Below, piece by piece: positions 17,136 through 29,641 of a DNA stretch of 64,000 nt. The notes below the pieces were generated by a model. It worked only from the letters and a program-made list of their open reading frames with translations. It had not been told where the DNA came from and did not search any database. The stretch lies in NCBI GenBank assembly GCA_017510725.1, contig JAFWMD010000060.1, positions 1 to 64,000 on the forward strand, in the 5' to 3' direction. The position numbers were made by a program, and so were the translations under genes. Each line of letters starts with the position of its first letter. Position 1 is the stretch's first letter. Source of the stretch: Mogibacterium sp. Lineage in GTDB: Bacteria; Bacillota; Clostridia; Peptostreptococcales; Anaerovoracaceae.

Positions 17136-18344
17136 TTAAATCAAATTGAATCCTTTTTCTGTAAGTGTCTGACGGACCTCAGCAAGCTGGTCGAAGTCCC
17201 TGGTCTCAATCTCGAGCGTAAGCACACAGCTCGTAACAGCCGTATCCGGATCGGAATGTCCGTAGTGGACTCCCGTTACGTTGGCTCCGCATCCGGCTAT
17301 GATAGTCGCAACGTCCACGAGCTGACCCGGCTTGTCCTCAAGCGCGATCTGCAGAGTAGCATTGCGGCCGCTCGTTACCAGTCCTCTGGTAATTACTCTC
17401 GAAAGTATATTTACATCTATATTGCCTCCCGACACAAGGCAAACCACCTTTTTGCCTTCTACCGGGATCTTTCCGAACATCATCGCCGCAACGGATACAG
17501 CTCCTGCACCTTCAGCTATGAGTTTCTGCTTTTCTATAAGCGACAGTATTGCTGCTGCGATCTCATCTTCCGTAACAGTGACTACGTCATCGACATACTT
17601 TTTGATGAGCTCAAATGTCAGATCTCCAGGATGCTTTACAGCGATACCGTCCGCGAAGGTGCTTACCGTTTTTAGAGTGACCTGCTCGTCATATTTAAGG
17701 CTGTCAGCCATGCTGGCGGCCTCCTTAGCCTGAACTCCGTAGATTTTGACATTCGGCTTAAGCTTTTTTACAGCATATGCGACACCTGATATGAGTCCGC
17801 CGCCGCCGACCGGCACTACGATCACATCCACATCAGGCAGCTGGTCAAGGATCTCAAGTCCGATGGTTCCCTGCCCTGCGATAACATCCGGGTCATCGAA
17901 AGGATGGATGAACGTCGCACCTGTATCGTCACGGAGCTTGCATGCATACGTATATGCATCATCATATGTTCCCTTCACCAGACGTACTTCCGCGCCAAGA
18001 GCCTTTGTAGCTTCCACCTTGCTTATAGGAGCACCGTCAGGCATGCAAATGATGCTCTTCGCTCCCCTGTGAGTGGATGCCAGCGCTACTCCCTGTGCGT
18101 GGTTGCCGGCGCTGCAGGCTACTATGCCCGCTGCCCTCTCCTCTTCGCTGAGTTTGCTTATTTTGAAATACGCACCTCTAAGCTTGAAACTTCCCGTGAC
18201 CTGAAGATTCTCAGTCTTCAGATACACCTCATTGCCGTTGCTGAAATGAGGCGAGTATATAAGGTCTGTCTTTCTGGCTACATCCTTCAGCGCGAATGAA
18301 GCCTGATATACTCTGTCAAGTGATAACCCTTTTTTTGATCCCAT
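17136..18344 (-). CDS. ilvA: Threonine ammonia-lyase with ACT domain
   Basis: 402 residues. It deaminates threonine to 2-oxobutyrate, feeding isoleucine synthesis. The PLP lysine is in TGSFKLRGAYFK; the glycine loop is VPVGGGGLISG; SGGN is near the end. A single ACT domain (about 325-402) gives the ~400-residue short form, unlike the two-ACT E. coli IlvA. Location inside the operon supports a biosynthetic role, although short forms elsewhere can be catabolic. Confidence 0.93.
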   Translation of the reverse strand: MGSKKGLSLDRVYQASFALKDVARKTDLIYSPHFSNGNEVYLKTENLQVTGSFKLRGAYFKISKLSEEERAAGIVACSAGNHAQGVALASTHRGAKSIICMPDGAPISKVEATKALGAEVRLVKGTYDDAYTYACKLRDDTGATFIHPFDDPDVIAGQGTIGLEILDQLPDVDVIVVPVGGGGLISGVAYAVKKLKPNVKIYGVQAKEAASMADSLKYDEQVTLKTVSTFADGIAVKHPGDLTFELIKKYVDDVVTVTEDEIAAAILSLIEKQKLIAEGAGAVSVAAMMFGKIPVEGKKVVCLVSGGNIDVNILSRVITRGLVTSGRNATLQIALEDKPGQLVDVATIIAGCGANVTGVHYGHSDPDTAVTSCVLTLEIETRDFDQLAEVRQTLTEKGFNLI

Positions 18345-18377
18345 GTTTACTTCACCATTTATCCAATCTGTTCTTTA

Positions 18378-19616
18378 TTAGTTTTCCGTTCCGCCCAGCC
18401 ACGTAATGAGCTGGCTCGCAGTCCTGCCCGACATTCCGCCGTGGCGGAGTTCCCATTTGCGGGCAGCATCTTCCAGTTCCTGTCCTCTTAGTTCTATTCC
18501 TTTCCTGGCCGCCAGTGACCTCACGATCTCAAGATATTCCCGCGGACCTGGCTTAGGATAATAGATCGTTACGCCAAACCTGCTCGCCAGGGAGAGCTTC
18601 TCCTCCATGGTATCAGATCTGTGTACGTCTTCATTATATTCCATGTCACTGCGGTCGCCCCATGTCTCACGGATGAGATGACGGCGATTCGACGTAGCAT
18701 ATATAAGCACTTTGTCGGAGCGTGTCTCCAGTGCGCCTTCGAGCATGGCTTTCAGTTCCTTGTAGTCACTCTCATTTTCTTCGAATGACAGATCATCAAG
18801 GAACAATATGAACCTGTAATTGCGTTTCTTTATCTCCGACAGTATCTGCGGAAGTCTGCCTCTGTCCGCTTTGGTTACTTCTATCAGCCTGAGGCCACGG
18901 TCGGAGTACTCATGCATGAGTGCATGGATGCTCGTCGATTTACCAGTCCCGCTGTCCCCGTAAAGAAGCACGTTGTTCGCATAAGCTCCGCTCACGAATG
19001 CTTCAGTATTGTCCTTCAGAGTTTTTTTCTGTGTCTCATAGCCTATGAGATCATCAAATGTGACGTCAGCGCTGTCCGTAACAGGCACCAGCTTTACCTC
19101 TTCTGAAACAGCCGGTGAAGGATCCAGCCTGAAAGCCTTATAAAGGCTGTATATTCCTGATCCGTATTTGCTGTAATAGTCTGTCAGGATACCGGCGAAT
19201 CCTTTTACATCATTTGCGGAAGCAAGTCTGCTGCACAGCTCTTTTATCTGCCGGCCGGCATCGGTAATGCACTCGTCGGCATACGGTGCCTTATAGTCGA
19301 GCATCAGCTTGAGGATCTCATCAGCCCCGTCAAAATCCGCTTCACCGGTATTAAAGAGCTCCATGAATATGCCAAGATCGCGCTGTGCGAGCTGCATGAG
19401 TGTTGAATCAGGCATTATATCGCGGCGCTCACACGCCTGCGTGAATGCGTTTTCATCCATCATAAGGACATATGTGAGCCACTGCTGCCATACATTGCCT
19501 GAAAGCCCGAACTCTGTCGCAAAAACAGCCAGTCTGCCCGCAAGAGCGGAGGCAGACTCTGTTAAACTTTCATCCCAGCCTGTATAAAAAAGGAATTCTT
19601 TATTTTCAGTCTTCAT
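18378..19616 (-). CDS. AAA-type ATPase, DUF815 family
   Basis: 412 residues. Walker A YGDSGTGKSTS and Walker B RFILFLDDLSFEENESDYK, then TSNRRHLIRETW, are typical of DUF815 ATPases; the N-terminal ~190 residues are family-specific and helical. Function is unknown in any organism that I know of. The ATG directly abuts the leuB stop (19616/19617), so it is firmly inside the amino acid operon, which is unusual for a gene of this type. Confidence 0.85.
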   Translation of the reverse strand: MKTENKEFLFYTGWDESLTESASALAGRLAVFATEFGLSGNVWQQWLTYVLMMDENAFTQACERRDIMPDSTLMQLAQRDLGIFMELFNTGEADFDGADEILKLMLDYKAPYADECITDAGRQIKELCSRLASANDVKGFAGILTDYYSKYGSGIYSLYKAFRLDPSPAVSEEVKLVPVTDSADVTFDDLIGYETQKKTLKDNTEAFVSGAYANNVLLYGDSGTGKSTSIHALMHEYSDRGLRLIEVTKADRGRLPQILSEIKKRNYRFILFLDDLSFEENESDYKELKAMLEGALETRSDKVLIYATSNRRHLIRETWGDRSDMEYNEDVHRSDTMEEKLSLASRFGVTIYYPKPGPREYLEIVRSLAARKGIELRGQELEDAARKWELRHGGMSGRTASQLITWLGGTEN

Positions 19617-20696
19617 CTATTCCCTTCCCAGTCTGTCGATTATGGCATTTTTCATTTCACTGCCTTTGATCCAGTCCTCCTGTCCCGGAGCCTTTATGTC
19701 TGCGGTGCGGAGTCCGTCTGAGAGCACATCCGCGACTGCTTTTTCTATGGCATCAGCCTCTTCTGACAGGTCGAATGAATATCTGAGCATCATTGCTGCA
19801 GAAAGGATCGCAGCAATCGGATTTGCGATATCCTTACCGGCTATATCCGGAGCCGAACCGTGAATAGGCTCGTACAGGCCGCGTGATGAATCGCCGAGAG
19901 ACGCAGATGCAAGAAGTCCTATCGATCCTGTGACCTGTGATGCTTCGTCAGACAGGATGTCTCCGAACATGTTGGAAGTGACGATCACATCGAAAAACGA
20001 CGGATCGCGTATTATCTGCATGGCTGTGTTATCCACGTACATGTCATCAAGTTTTACATCCGGATATTCCGACGCACCGAGACGGTGGACGGTCTCTCTC
20101 CAGAGTCTTGAAGTCTCAAGCACGTTAGCCTTGTCAACGCTTGTCACATGTCCCTTGCGTTTTCTGGCAGTCTCGAATGCACGTCTTGCGACTCTTTCGA
20201 TTTCCATGACGCTGTATGCCTCTGTGTCAAATGCCGCATCACCAGCTTCATTCCTGCCGCGTTCGCCAAAATATATGCCGCCTGTAAGTTCACGAACTAT
20301 CATGAGATCAAATCCTCTGGCAGCTATATCCGGTCTGAGCACGCATGCTTCGGCCAGTGCAGGCTGTATGGCAGCAGGTCTGAGATTCGTATAAAGGCCC
20401 AGCTCCTTGCGGAGACCCAGCAGAGCCTTCTCCGGTCTCATGTGATTAGGCACTTCGTCCCATTTCGGTCCGCCTACCGCTCCAAGCAAAACGCTGTCGG
20501 AAGCAAGGCATCCGTCTATGGTATCCTGCGGCAGAGGCACTCCGTATGCATCCAGAGCACAGCCTCCCGCAAGGTATTCATTGAATCTGAATTTACAGCC
20601 GAATCTGTCAGCTACTGCCTTCAGGGCTTCAACAGCAGCCCCTGTTATTTCCGGGCCAATACCGTCACCCGGAACCAATGCAATTCTGTATGTCAT
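19617..20696 (-). CDS. leuB: 3-Isopropylmalate dehydrogenase
   Basis: 359 residues. NAD-dependent oxidative decarboxylation of 3-isopropylmalate in leucine synthesis. Motifs: GDGIGPEI, LLGAVGGPKWD, LRPDIAARGFDLMIVRELTGGIYFG, DNTAMQIIRDP, NMFGDILSDEAS and the NAD site GSAPDIAGKDIANP. Confidence 0.96.
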   Translation of the reverse strand: MTYRIALVPGDGIGPEITGAAVEALKAVADRFGCKFRFNEYLAGGCALDAYGVPLPQDTIDGCLASDSVLLGAVGGPKWDEVPNHMRPEKALLGLRKELGLYTNLRPAAIQPALAEACVLRPDIAARGFDLMIVRELTGGIYFGERGRNEAGDAAFDTEAYSVMEIERVARRAFETARKRKGHVTSVDKANVLETSRLWRETVHRLGASEYPDVKLDDMYVDNTAMQIIRDPSFFDVIVTSNMFGDILSDEASQVTGSIGLLASASLGDSSRGLYEPIHGSAPDIAGKDIANPIAAILSAAMMLRYSFDLSEEADAIEKAVADVLSDGLRTADIKAPGQEDWIKGSEMKNAIIDRLGRE

Positions 20697-20719
20697 ATCT
20701 GTATTCTTCTCTCTGATCC

Positions 20720-21199
20720 TTACTTATCCTTTAAATAGGAAAGCAATCCGCCTTTTTCAATTATATTCTCTATGAATTCCGGGAACGGCTTTGCCTGGAA
20801 GCTTTCGCCTGTTGTCTCATCAGTGATGACTCCGGTCTTCGTATCAACGCTCACGATGTCACCCGCATTTATTGCCTCGCTTGCTTCAGGGCACTCCAGT
20901 ATAGGGAACCCTATATTGATGGAGTTACGGTAAAAGATACGTGCAAAGCTTGCAGCTATGACGCATGATACCCCGCTGGCCTGAATGGCGATAGGCGCAT
21001 GCTCTCTTGATGATCCGCAGCCGAAGTTCCAGCCGCCTACCATAATGTCTCCTGCCTGCACGCCGCCCGCAAAGCCTTCATCTATGTCGACCATGCAATG
21101 GCTCGCGAGTGCAGCCGGATCAGGGTCATTAAGATATCTTGCCGGGATGATGACATCAGTATCGATGTGATCTCCGTATTTCCATACTTTTCCTCTCAT
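20720..21199 (-). CDS. leuD: 3-Isopropylmalate dehydratase small subunit
   Basis: 159 residues, the short (archaeal/clostridial) LeuD. Swivel-domain marks are [24 protein letters not shown] and [11 protein letters not shown]. Works with LeuC encoded immediately upstream; AAGGAGG RBS. Confidence 0.95.
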   Translation of the reverse strand: MRGKVWKYGDHIDTDVIIPARYLNDPDPAALASHCMVDIDEGFAGGVQAGDIMVGGWNFGCGSSREHAPIAIQASGVSCVIAASFARIFYRNSINIGFPILECPEASEAINAGDIVSVDTKTGVITDETTGESFQAKPFPEFIENIIEKGGLLSYLKDK

Positions 21200-21211
21200 G
21201 ATGTCCCCTCC

Positions 21212-22471
21212 TTATGCTTCGCGCGGATCTGCAATGCATCCCGCCAGAGCTGATGCGGCTGCCACTGCAGGACTTGCAAGAATGACTTCGCTCTGCGTGT
21301 GTCCCATACGTCCGACAAAGTTGCGGTTCGTCGTAGCTACCGCTCTCTCACCTGCAGCCATGACACCCATGTGTCCGCCGAGACAAGGTCCGCATGTAGG
21401 AGCCGAAACGGCGCATCCCGCTTCTACGAAAATCTTCAGCAGGCCTTCCTCCATGCAGTCCAGATATATCTGCTGTGTAGCCGGTATGATAATGCAGCGC
21501 ACTCCGTCAGCGATCTTTTTCCCCTTGAGTATCGACGCTGCGATGCGCATGTCGGACATGCGGCCGTTCGTGCACGAACCTATTACTACCTGGTCGATAT
21601 GAAGGCCGGCAGCTTCCCGTACAGTCCTGGTGTTAGAAGGCAGATGAGGCATCGATACGGTAGGCTCAAGCGTCGAAAGATCTATCTTTACGACTCTTTC
21701 GTACTCTGCATCAGGATCAGCCTCATAAACTGCAGGCTCCCGTTCGAATCTGTCCCTGACATACTCGAGAGTTTTATCATCTACAGGGAATATGCCGTTT
21801 TTACCGCCTGCTTCAATCGCCATGTTGGCAATGGTAAATCTGTCATCCATCGACAGCGATGCCACTCCTTCACCCGAGAATTCGAGTGATTTATAGAGTG
21901 CTCCGTCCACACCTATCTCACCTATCAGGTGAAGGATCACATCCTTTCCTGATACGCACGGACCCGGCTTTCCGGTGAGTTCCACCTTGATTGCCGCCGG
22001 CACCTTGAACCAGTTGAGTCCGGATGCCATTCCCGCAGCCATGTCAGTCGAGCCTACTCCCGTCGAAAACGCTCCGAGTGCTCCGTAAGTGCATGTATGA
22101 GAGTCCGCTCCGATCACGCAGTCTCCAGGGCCTACTATTCCCTGCTCAGGCAGAAGAGCATGCTCAATGCCCACGGTGCCTACATCGTAAAAATGCTTAA
22201 TGCTGTGCTTTCTGGCAAAATCGCGGGATGTCACACACAGCTCTGCGGACTTTATGTCCTTGCACGGTGTGTAGTGGTCGAGCGCAATGACTATCTTTTC
22301 GTTATCGAAGACCTCGGTAAAACCGGCCTTCTCGAACACGCCTATGGCCACAGGCGTGGTTACGTCATTTCCGAGCACTATGTCGAGTTTTGCCTCAATC
22401 AGATCGCCTGCATGGACTTCCGAAAGTCCTGCGTGAGCTGCAAGGATCTTTTGTGTCATTGTCATGCCCAT
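21212..22471 (-). CDS. leuC: 3-Isopropylmalate dehydratase large subunit
   Basis: 419 residues from ATG 22469-22471 (GGAG upstream); an upstream in-frame start would overlap leuA. Aconitase-type, holding a 4Fe-4S cluster through Cys in [12 protein letters not shown] and the [10 protein letters not shown] pair. The 419-residue size marks the archaeal/clostridial subfamily that pairs with a 160-residue Leu[22 protein letters not shown] is also diagnostic. Confidence 0.95.
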   Translation of the reverse strand: MGMTMTQKILAAHAGLSEVHAGDLIEAKLDIVLGNDVTTPVAIGVFEKAGFTEVFDNEKIVIALDHYTPCKDIKSAELCVTSRDFARKHSIKHFYDVGTVGIEHALLPEQGIVGPGDCVIGADSHTCTYGALGAFSTGVGSTDMAAGMASGLNWFKVPAAIKVELTGKPGPCVSGKDVILHLIGEIGVDGALYKSLEFSGEGVASLSMDDRFTIANMAIEAGGKNGIFPVDDKTLEYVRDRFEREPAVYEADPDAEYERVVKIDLSTLEPTVSMPHLPSNTRTVREAAGLHIDQVVIGSCTNGRMSDMRIAASILKGKKIADGVRCIIIPATQQIYLDCMEEGLLKIFVEAGCAVSAPTCGPCLGGHMGVMAAGERAVATTNRNFVGRMGHTQSEVILASPAVAAASALAGCIADPREA

Positions 22472-22490
22472 GATCTCCGGTCCCCTTTCT

Positions 22491-24056
22491 TTATACTTCT
22501 GTTGCTTTAATCGGAGCTGCCTCGTCGCGGTGCTTGCGTTCATAAGCAGCCATACGGTTAAGAGCCTTTAGATATGCGTTTATGCTCGCTTCCATGATAT
22601 CTGTCGAAAGACCTCTGCCGGTAAATGTTCTGTCATAGGCATTAACCTTTACAGTTACATCACCCAGTGTGTCCTTGCCCTCGGATATTGAATGAATGTT
22701 GAAGATGTCAAAGCTGTGTGCTGACGGCTGTATAATCGAATCGATCGCATTATATGCAGCGTCGATAGGTCCGTCTCCAAGTGCTACATCCTGCTTCTTT
22801 TCGCCGTCCTTTTCGAGACTTACCGTGCATGTCGCAGTGGTGAAGTTGCTCGTAGACATCTGGAACCAGTCAAGCTTGTAACCCTCGGCTTCATCCTCAT
22901 ACACGATGTTTGTGTTGTGTGTCACGATGGCTTCGAGGTCGGCATCCGTGATGTTCTTTTTCTTGTCACATACCACCTTGAATTCATCGAAGCACCTGTC
23001 GAGCTCTTCCTTGCTGAGCACGAATCCCAGTTCCTCAAGCCTCTGGCCTACTGCATGACGGCCTGAGTGCTTACCAAGCACAAGATTGTTAACATGGATG
23101 CCTACCGACTCAGGAGTCATGATCTCATAAGTTTTCTTGTTGGCAAGCACGCCGTGCTGGTGTATGCCCGACTCGTGAGCAAATGCATTCTTTCCGACAA
23201 TAGGCTTATTGAGAGGAGCTGTCTGTCCGATTATATTGTATACAGTCTGGCTCGCACGGTGGATCTGTGTTGTGTCGATACCCGTTGTAAGTCCTGTGAC
23301 ATCCTGTCTTGTACGGATCGCCATTACGATCTCTTCCAGGGATGTGTTGCCGGCTCTTTCGCCCAGTCCGTTTATTGTGCACTCCACCTGTCTTGCGCCT
23401 CCGAGCACTCCTGCCAGAGCATTTGCAGTGGCCATGCCCAGATCGTTATGGCAGTGCACCGAGAAGATTACGTTCTCCGCGCCCTTAACGTTGTATTTGA
23501 CATCCTCTATCAGCTCGCGCATCTCGCCAGGTGTAGTGTAGCCTACAGTATCCGGCAGATTGATGGTGGTTGCACCATTAGCTATAGCTACCTCTACTAC
23601 TTTTTTGAGGAATTCCGGTTCACTTCTTGTAGCATCCTCAGCTGAGAATTCAATGTTGGAGCAATACTTCTTTGCGTACGCTACCATCTCACCGGCCCGC
23701 TCGAGCACCTTATCAGGAGTCATGCGCAGCTTATACTCCATGTGTAGCGGCGATGTCGCTATGAATACGTGAATGCGGGGATCCGCTGCGCCTTTGACGG
23801 CATCCCATGCAACGTCAATATCCTTTTGAGTCGAACGCGCCAGTGAAGCGATCGTACATCCTCTGATGGTCTCGGATATGGTCTTCACTGACTCGAAATC
23901 TCCCGGTGATGCGATGGCGAATCCGGCTTCGATAATGTCCACATGCATCTTCTCGAGGCATCTGGCAACTTCTATCTTTTCCCTCAGGTTCATGCTGCAG
24001 CCCGGTGACTGCTCACCGTCGCGCAGCGTAGTATCAAAAATCTTTACCTGTTCCAT
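22491..24056 (-). CDS. leuA: 2-Isopropylmalate synthase
   Basis: 521 residues, full length. Condenses acetyl-CoA with 2-oxoisovalerate, the committed leucine step. [10 protein letters not shown] and [14 protein letters not shown] mark the TIM-barrel metal site; [11 protein letters not shown] and [11 protein letters not shown] follow. The C-terminal ~120 residues form the leucine-sensing regulatory domain, so feedback inhibition is expected. Confidence 0.96.
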   Translation of the reverse strand: MEQVKIFDTTLRDGEQSPGCSMNLREKIEVARCLEKMHVDIIEAGFAIASPGDFESVKTISETIRGCTIASLARSTQKDIDVAWDAVKGAADPRIHVFIATSPLHMEYKLRMTPDKVLERAGEMVAYAKKYCSNIEFSAEDATRSEPEFLKKVVEVAIANGATTINLPDTVGYTTPGEMRELIEDVKYNVKGAENVIFSVHCHNDLGMATANALAGVLGGARQVECTINGLGERAGNTSLEEIVMAIRTRQDVTGLTTGIDTTQIHRASQTVYNIIGQTAPLNKPIVGKNAFAHESGIHQHGVLANKKTYEIMTPESVGIHVNNLVLGKHSGRHAVGQRLEELGFVLSKEELDRCFDEFKVVCDKKKNITDADLEAIVTHNTNIVYEDEAEGYKLDWFQMSTSNFTTATCTVSLEKDGEKKQDVALGDGPIDAAYNAIDSIIQPSAHSFDIFNIHSISEGKDTLGDVTVKVNAYDRTFTGRGLSTDIMEASINAYLKALNRMAAYERKHRDEAAPIKATEV

Positions 24057-24083
24057 TAGTTCTCCAGTCTCTTGGTATTACTG

Positions 24084-25745
24084 CTACTCCAATATCGCGC
24101 CTTTATCTGCAGAGCTCACGAGCTTTGCATAACGTGCAAGATAGCCTGTTTTTACTTTCGGCTCAGGGCAGACCCATGTCTTGCGGCGTTCCTCGAGCTC
24201 CTCGTCTGAAACCCTGAGCTCTATCGTCTTGTTTGTGATGTCTATGGAAATGATATCACCTTCATGCACCAGACCGATGTTGCCTCCCGAAGCTGCTTCC
24301 GGACTTACGTGTCCTATCGAAGCTCCGCGGGTCGCGCCTGAGAATCTTCCGTCGGTTATCAGGGCTACAGATGCATCGAGGCCCATGCCGGCTATAGCCG
24401 ATGTAGGGTTGAGCATCTCTCTCATTCCCGGACCTCCCTTAGGGCCTTCATAGCGTATCACGACTACATCGCCAGGCTTGATTCCGCCGTCATAGATAAC
24501 ACGAATTGCATCTTCTTCAGAATCGAAAACTCTTGCAGGACCTTCGTGTTGCATCATCTCCGGCAGAACTGCCGACTGCTTCACGACGCAGCCGTCAGGT
24601 GCGATGTTACCCTTGAGAACTGCTATTCCTCCGGTCTTCATGAACGGATCGTCGAACGGTCTTATGATTTCTGTGTTCAGATTATCTGCACAGGCTATGT
24701 TCTCACCCATGGTCTTTCCGCTCACGGTCATGACCGATATGTCGAGCAGGTCCCCTTTTGTGAGTTCCTTCATTACCGCATATACTCCGCCTGCTGCTTC
24801 GAGGTCTTCCATGAACGTGTCGCCCGCAGGTGCCAGATGACAGAGGTTCGGAGTTTTGCTGCTGATCTCGTTTGCCATGTCAAAGCTGATGCTGACTCCG
24901 GCTTCGTGAGCTATAGCAGGCAGATGCAGCATTGTATTTGTAGAGCATCCAAGCGCCATGTCGACTGTCTCGGCATTGTGGAAGGCTGCTTCGGTCATGA
25001 TATCGCGAGGTCTGATATCCTGCTCAACAAGCTTCATGATCTGCATGCCTGTCTCCTTTGCAAGGCGTATCCTTGCAGAATAAGGAGCAGGTATTGTGCC
25101 GTTGCCGCGGAGAGCCATTCCGATGGCCTCCGTGAGGCAGTTCATGGAGTTTGCCGTGTACATGCCGGAGCAGGATCCGCATGACGGGCATGCGTGCTCA
25201 ACATACGACTGAACGCCGTCTTCATCGAGCTTTCCTGCGTGATACGCGCCGACTGCCTCGAACATGTGTGAGAGGCAGGTGCGTCTGCCGTCAGGCAGGC
25301 GGCCGGCCAGCATAGGGCCGCCGGCACAGAATATGGTCGGTAAGTTGATGCGTGCCGCAGCCATCAGCAGGCCCGGAACATTCTTGTCGCAGTTAGGCAC
25401 CATGACGAGTCCGTCAAACTGATGGGCAATTGCCATGGCCTCCGTGGAATCGGCAATAAGGTCTCTTGTAACGAGAGAATACTTCATGCCGATATGTCCC
25501 ATGGCTATTCCGTCACATACCGCTATAGCCGGGAAAAGTATAGGCGTACCGCCTGCAGCGCGCACTCCGGCCTTGACCGCCTCGGCTATCTTGTCGAGGT
25601 GCATGTGTCCCGGCACTATTTCGTTATATGAGCTGACCACGCCGATCAGCGGGCGCTTGATTTCCTCTTCCGTCAGTCCAAGAGCATACATGAGGCTCTT
25701 GTTAGGCGCACGGTCAACTCCGATTTTTACATTATCTGATTTCAT
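24084..25745 (-). CDS. ilvD: Dihydroxy-acid dehydratase
   Basis: 553 residues. Dehydrates 2,3-dihydroxy-isovalerate/methylvalerate. Fe-S ligands are visible in [13 protein letters not shown] and [38 protein letters not shown] is near the C-terminus. An AGGGACTAAT RBS precedes the ATG. Confidence 0.96.
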   Translation of the reverse strand: MKSDNVKIGVDRAPNKSLMYALGLTEEEIKRPLIGVVSSYNEIVPGHMHLDKIAEAVKAGVRAAGGTPILFPAIAVCDGIAMGHIGMKYSLVTRDLIADSTEAMAIAHQFDGLVMVPNCDKNVPGLLMAAARINLPTIFCAGGPMLAGRLPDGRRTCLSHMFEAVGAYHAGKLDEDGVQSYVEHACPSCGSCSGMYTANSMNCLTEAIGMALRGNGTIPAPYSARIRLAKETGMQIMKLVEQDIRPRDIMTEAAFHNAETVDMALGCSTNTMLHLPAIAHEAGVSISFDMANEISSKTPNLCHLAPAGDTFMEDLEAAGGVYAVMKELTKGDLLDISVMTVSGKTMGENIACADNLNTEIIRPFDDPFMKTGGIAVLKGNIAPDGCVVKQSAVLPEMMQHEGPARVFDSEEDAIRVIYDGGIKPGDVVVIRYEGPKGGPGMREMLNPTSAIAGMGLDASVALITDGRFSGATRGASIGHVSPEAASGGNIGLVHEGDIISIDITNKTIELRVSDEELEERRKTWVCPEPKVKTGYLARYAKLVSSADKGAILE

Positions 25746-25848
25746 AATTAGTCCCTATCATCATTACGGCCGTGCACCGGAGAGTATCCCGGACGGAATA
25801 AGCAATGCGGAACGCGGCCATTTTAGTTTATGTTAGCAATGGATGAGA

Positions 25849-27409
<1,561 letters not shown>

Positions 27410-27421
27410 GCTCTGCACCCC

Positions 27422-29128
27422 CTATAGTTTCATGAAGTCCGTGATGTGGCTGCCGCCGCCCACCATAGGCCTTACCATTTCGTCAATATCAAGCATACAG
27501 TCGATCACATAACCTTCTCCGCATGCCATGGCTTCCTTTATAGCCTCAGCAAGATCCTTCTGGTTGTTGACCCTGCGGCCGTGGAGACCGTAGGCTTCGG
27601 CAAGCTTCACGAAATCCGGACCTCTGTCCATGTCGGTCTCAGAAAAATTCTTCTTATATATAAGGTTCTGCCACTGCCTTACCATGCCCAGGGTCTGGTT
27701 GTCGAATACAAAGGTGATCACAGGCAGCCCGTAATGCTGCACTGTTGTGAGCTCGTTGCAGTTCATGCGGAAGCTTCCGTCACCCGCAATGTGGATCACC
27801 ATCTTGTCAGGATTGCCCACCTTTGCTCCGATGGCAGTGCCAAGTCCGAAGCCCATGGTTCCGAAACCTCCGGAAGTGATCAGCTGACCCGGATAATCGA
27901 AGTGGAAATGCTGTATCGCCCACATCTGATGCTGGCCTACGTCCGTAGCAACGATCGTATCCATAGGCATCAGCCTTGCTATCGTGTCACATACCTGCTT
28001 AGGATTGAGAGTGTCGCCGCCCTCATCGTATAAGGTTTCCGTAGGGAATGAGAATACGTATTCCTTCCACTTTGAGTGATCCTGCTGGGTAAGTCTCTCA
28101 TTGAGCATTCTGAGAACTTCTTTTGCATCACCGACGATGTGGTGGTCGGTCTGTACGTTCTTGTTGATTTCCGACCTGTCTATATCTATATGAACTATCT
28201 TTGCCTGGCTTGCGAATGATTCCGGATCAAGCGCCACTCTGTCGGAGAACCTGCAGCCGACTGCTATCAGAAGATCGCACTCATTTACGCCGATGTTCGA
28301 TGCCTGTGAGCCGTGCATTCCGATCATGCCTGTCGCGAGCGGGTTGCGGCCTTCCATGCCGCCGCCTCCCATGACAGTGATGGCTGTAGGGGCATCCATC
28401 AGGTTCACGAACTCGTTGAATTCCTTATGAGCTCTTCCCCTCACAACGCCTCCGCCGCAGATAAGCATAGGCTTTTCAGATTCGCCTATCATGCTGATGA
28501 GCTTATCTATATCCTCTTCGTCGATGGACGGCTTGTGAAGGTCGGCCATATTGCGGTCGTACAGCGCATCCAGCATACCCGACTTTTTGTGCTCTTTCCT
28601 CGGAACGAATTCATATTCTGCCGTCTCTGCAGTGACATTCTTGAGAATATCGATGAATACCGGCCCCGGTCTTCCGCTTCTGGCGATCGCAAATGCCCTT
28701 CTCACCGTGTCAGCCAGCTTGTTTACATCGCTGATCTGGAAAGTACACTTGGTAATAGGAAGCATTACACCCGTGCTGTCGACCTCCTGGAATGAATCCT
28801 TTCCGATGAGGCTCTCAGCCACGTTACACGAAATAAATACTACCGGGGATGAATCCATGTACGCGGTAGCGACTCCGGTAGTAAGGTTGGTCGCACCAGG
28901 TCCCGATGTAGAAAATGCCACACCTACCTTGCCCGTGCTGCGGGCATACCCGTCAGCTGCGTGCGACGCGCCTTGCTCGTGTGCCGTGAGGTAGTGATGT
29001 ACCCTGTCACGGTATTTGACCAGTGCGTCATAAACGTAAAGTATGGTGCCTCCCGGGTAGCCGAAAACGGTATCGACCTCCTGCTCAAGCAGGCATTCCA
29101 TTAATATTTCTGCGCCGGTTAATTTCAA
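27422..29128 (-). CDS. ilvB: Acetolactate synthase catalytic subunit 2
   Basis: 568 residues, starting at TTG 29126-29128 with AAAGGA upstream. ThDP enzyme: activating Glu in HEQGASHAADGYAR, GPGATNLTTGVATAYMDS, and the ThDP/Mg site HIAGDGSFRMNCNELTT with FVFDNQTLGMVRQWQ. Makes acetolactate or acetohydroxybutyrate. Second of two ilvBN pairs in the operon. Confidence 0.95.
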   Translation of the reverse strand: MKLTGAEILMECLLEQEVDTVFGYPGGTILYVYDALVKYRDRVHHYLTAHEQGASHAADGYARSTGKVGVAFSTSGPGATNLTTGVATAYMDSSPVVFISCNVAESLIGKDSFQEVDSTGVMLPITKCTFQISDVNKLADTVRRAFAIARSGRPGPVFIDILKNVTAETAEYEFVPRKEHKKSGMLDALYDRNMADLHKPSIDEEDIDKLISMIGESEKPMLICGGGVVRGRAHKEFNEFVNLMDAPTAITVMGGGGMEGRNPLATGMIGMHGSQASNIGVNECDLLIAVGCRFSDRVALDPESFASQAKIVHIDIDRSEINKNVQTDHHIVGDAKEVLRMLNERLTQQDHSKWKEYVFSFPTETLYDEGGDTLNPKQVCDTIARLMPMDTIVATDVGQHQMWAIQHFHFDYPGQLITSGGFGTMGFGLGTAIGAKVGNPDKMVIHIAGDGSFRMNCNELTTVQHYGLPVITFVFDNQTLGMVRQWQNLIYKKNFSETDMDRGPDFVKLAEAYGLHGRRVNNQKDLAEAIKEAMACGEGYVIDCMLDIDEMVRPMVGGGSHITDFMKL

Positions 29129-29155
29129 TTCTATATACGTCCTTTCTATAATTAT

Positions 29156-29626
29156 TTATTTTTCCATTGCTATGGTGCCGGTCCTCTGTATCTCGATGAT
29201 GCCGTAGCCCTTCATCGCCTTGATGAAGTCCTCCACATTTTCCGGCTCGGCATGATACTCAAGCAGAAGATATTTCGGAGCCACCTTCATTACCTTGGCT
29301 CCCATTACCTGGCAAAACTCAATGAGCGGCGTGCGGTTTGACAGGTTATACGCCACCTTTATCAGCATCATCTCAAGGCATACGCTCTTGGCATCGCTCA
29401 GACGTCTTACCTTTATTACATCGACGTTCTTGTTGAGCTGCTTCTCGATCTGATCGATCGTTCTCTGGTCACCCGTGGATGTTATGGTCATGCTGGATAT
29501 CTCATGATTGTCTGTCTCTCCCACGGCCAGAGTATCTATGTTGAAGCCCCGCCTTGCAAATAATCCGGATACGGCAGACAGAACTCCGTCCCTGTTTTCT
29601 ACAAGTACCGAAAAGATTCCTTTCAT
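29156..29626 (-). CDS. ilvN: Acetolactate synthase regulatory subunit 1
   Basis: 156 residues. ACT domain FSVLVENRDGVLSAVSGLFARRGFNIDTLAVG and the C-terminal IlvN/H domain ending RTGTIAME. GGGAGGCAGAAG RBS. Pairs with ilvB1 just upstream (15 bases). It is shorter than subunit 2 at both ends; the two differ enough to suggest different feedback behaviour. Confidence 0.93.
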   Translation of the reverse strand: MKGIFSVLVENRDGVLSAVSGLFARRGFNIDTLAVGETDNHEISSMTITSTGDQRTIDQIEKQLNKNVDVIKVRRLSDAKSVCLEMMLIKVAYNLSNRTPLIEFCQVMGAKVMKVAPKYLLLEYHAEPENVEDFIKAMKGYGIIEIQRTGTIAMEK

Positions 29627-29641
29627 TTCTTCTGCCTCCCG

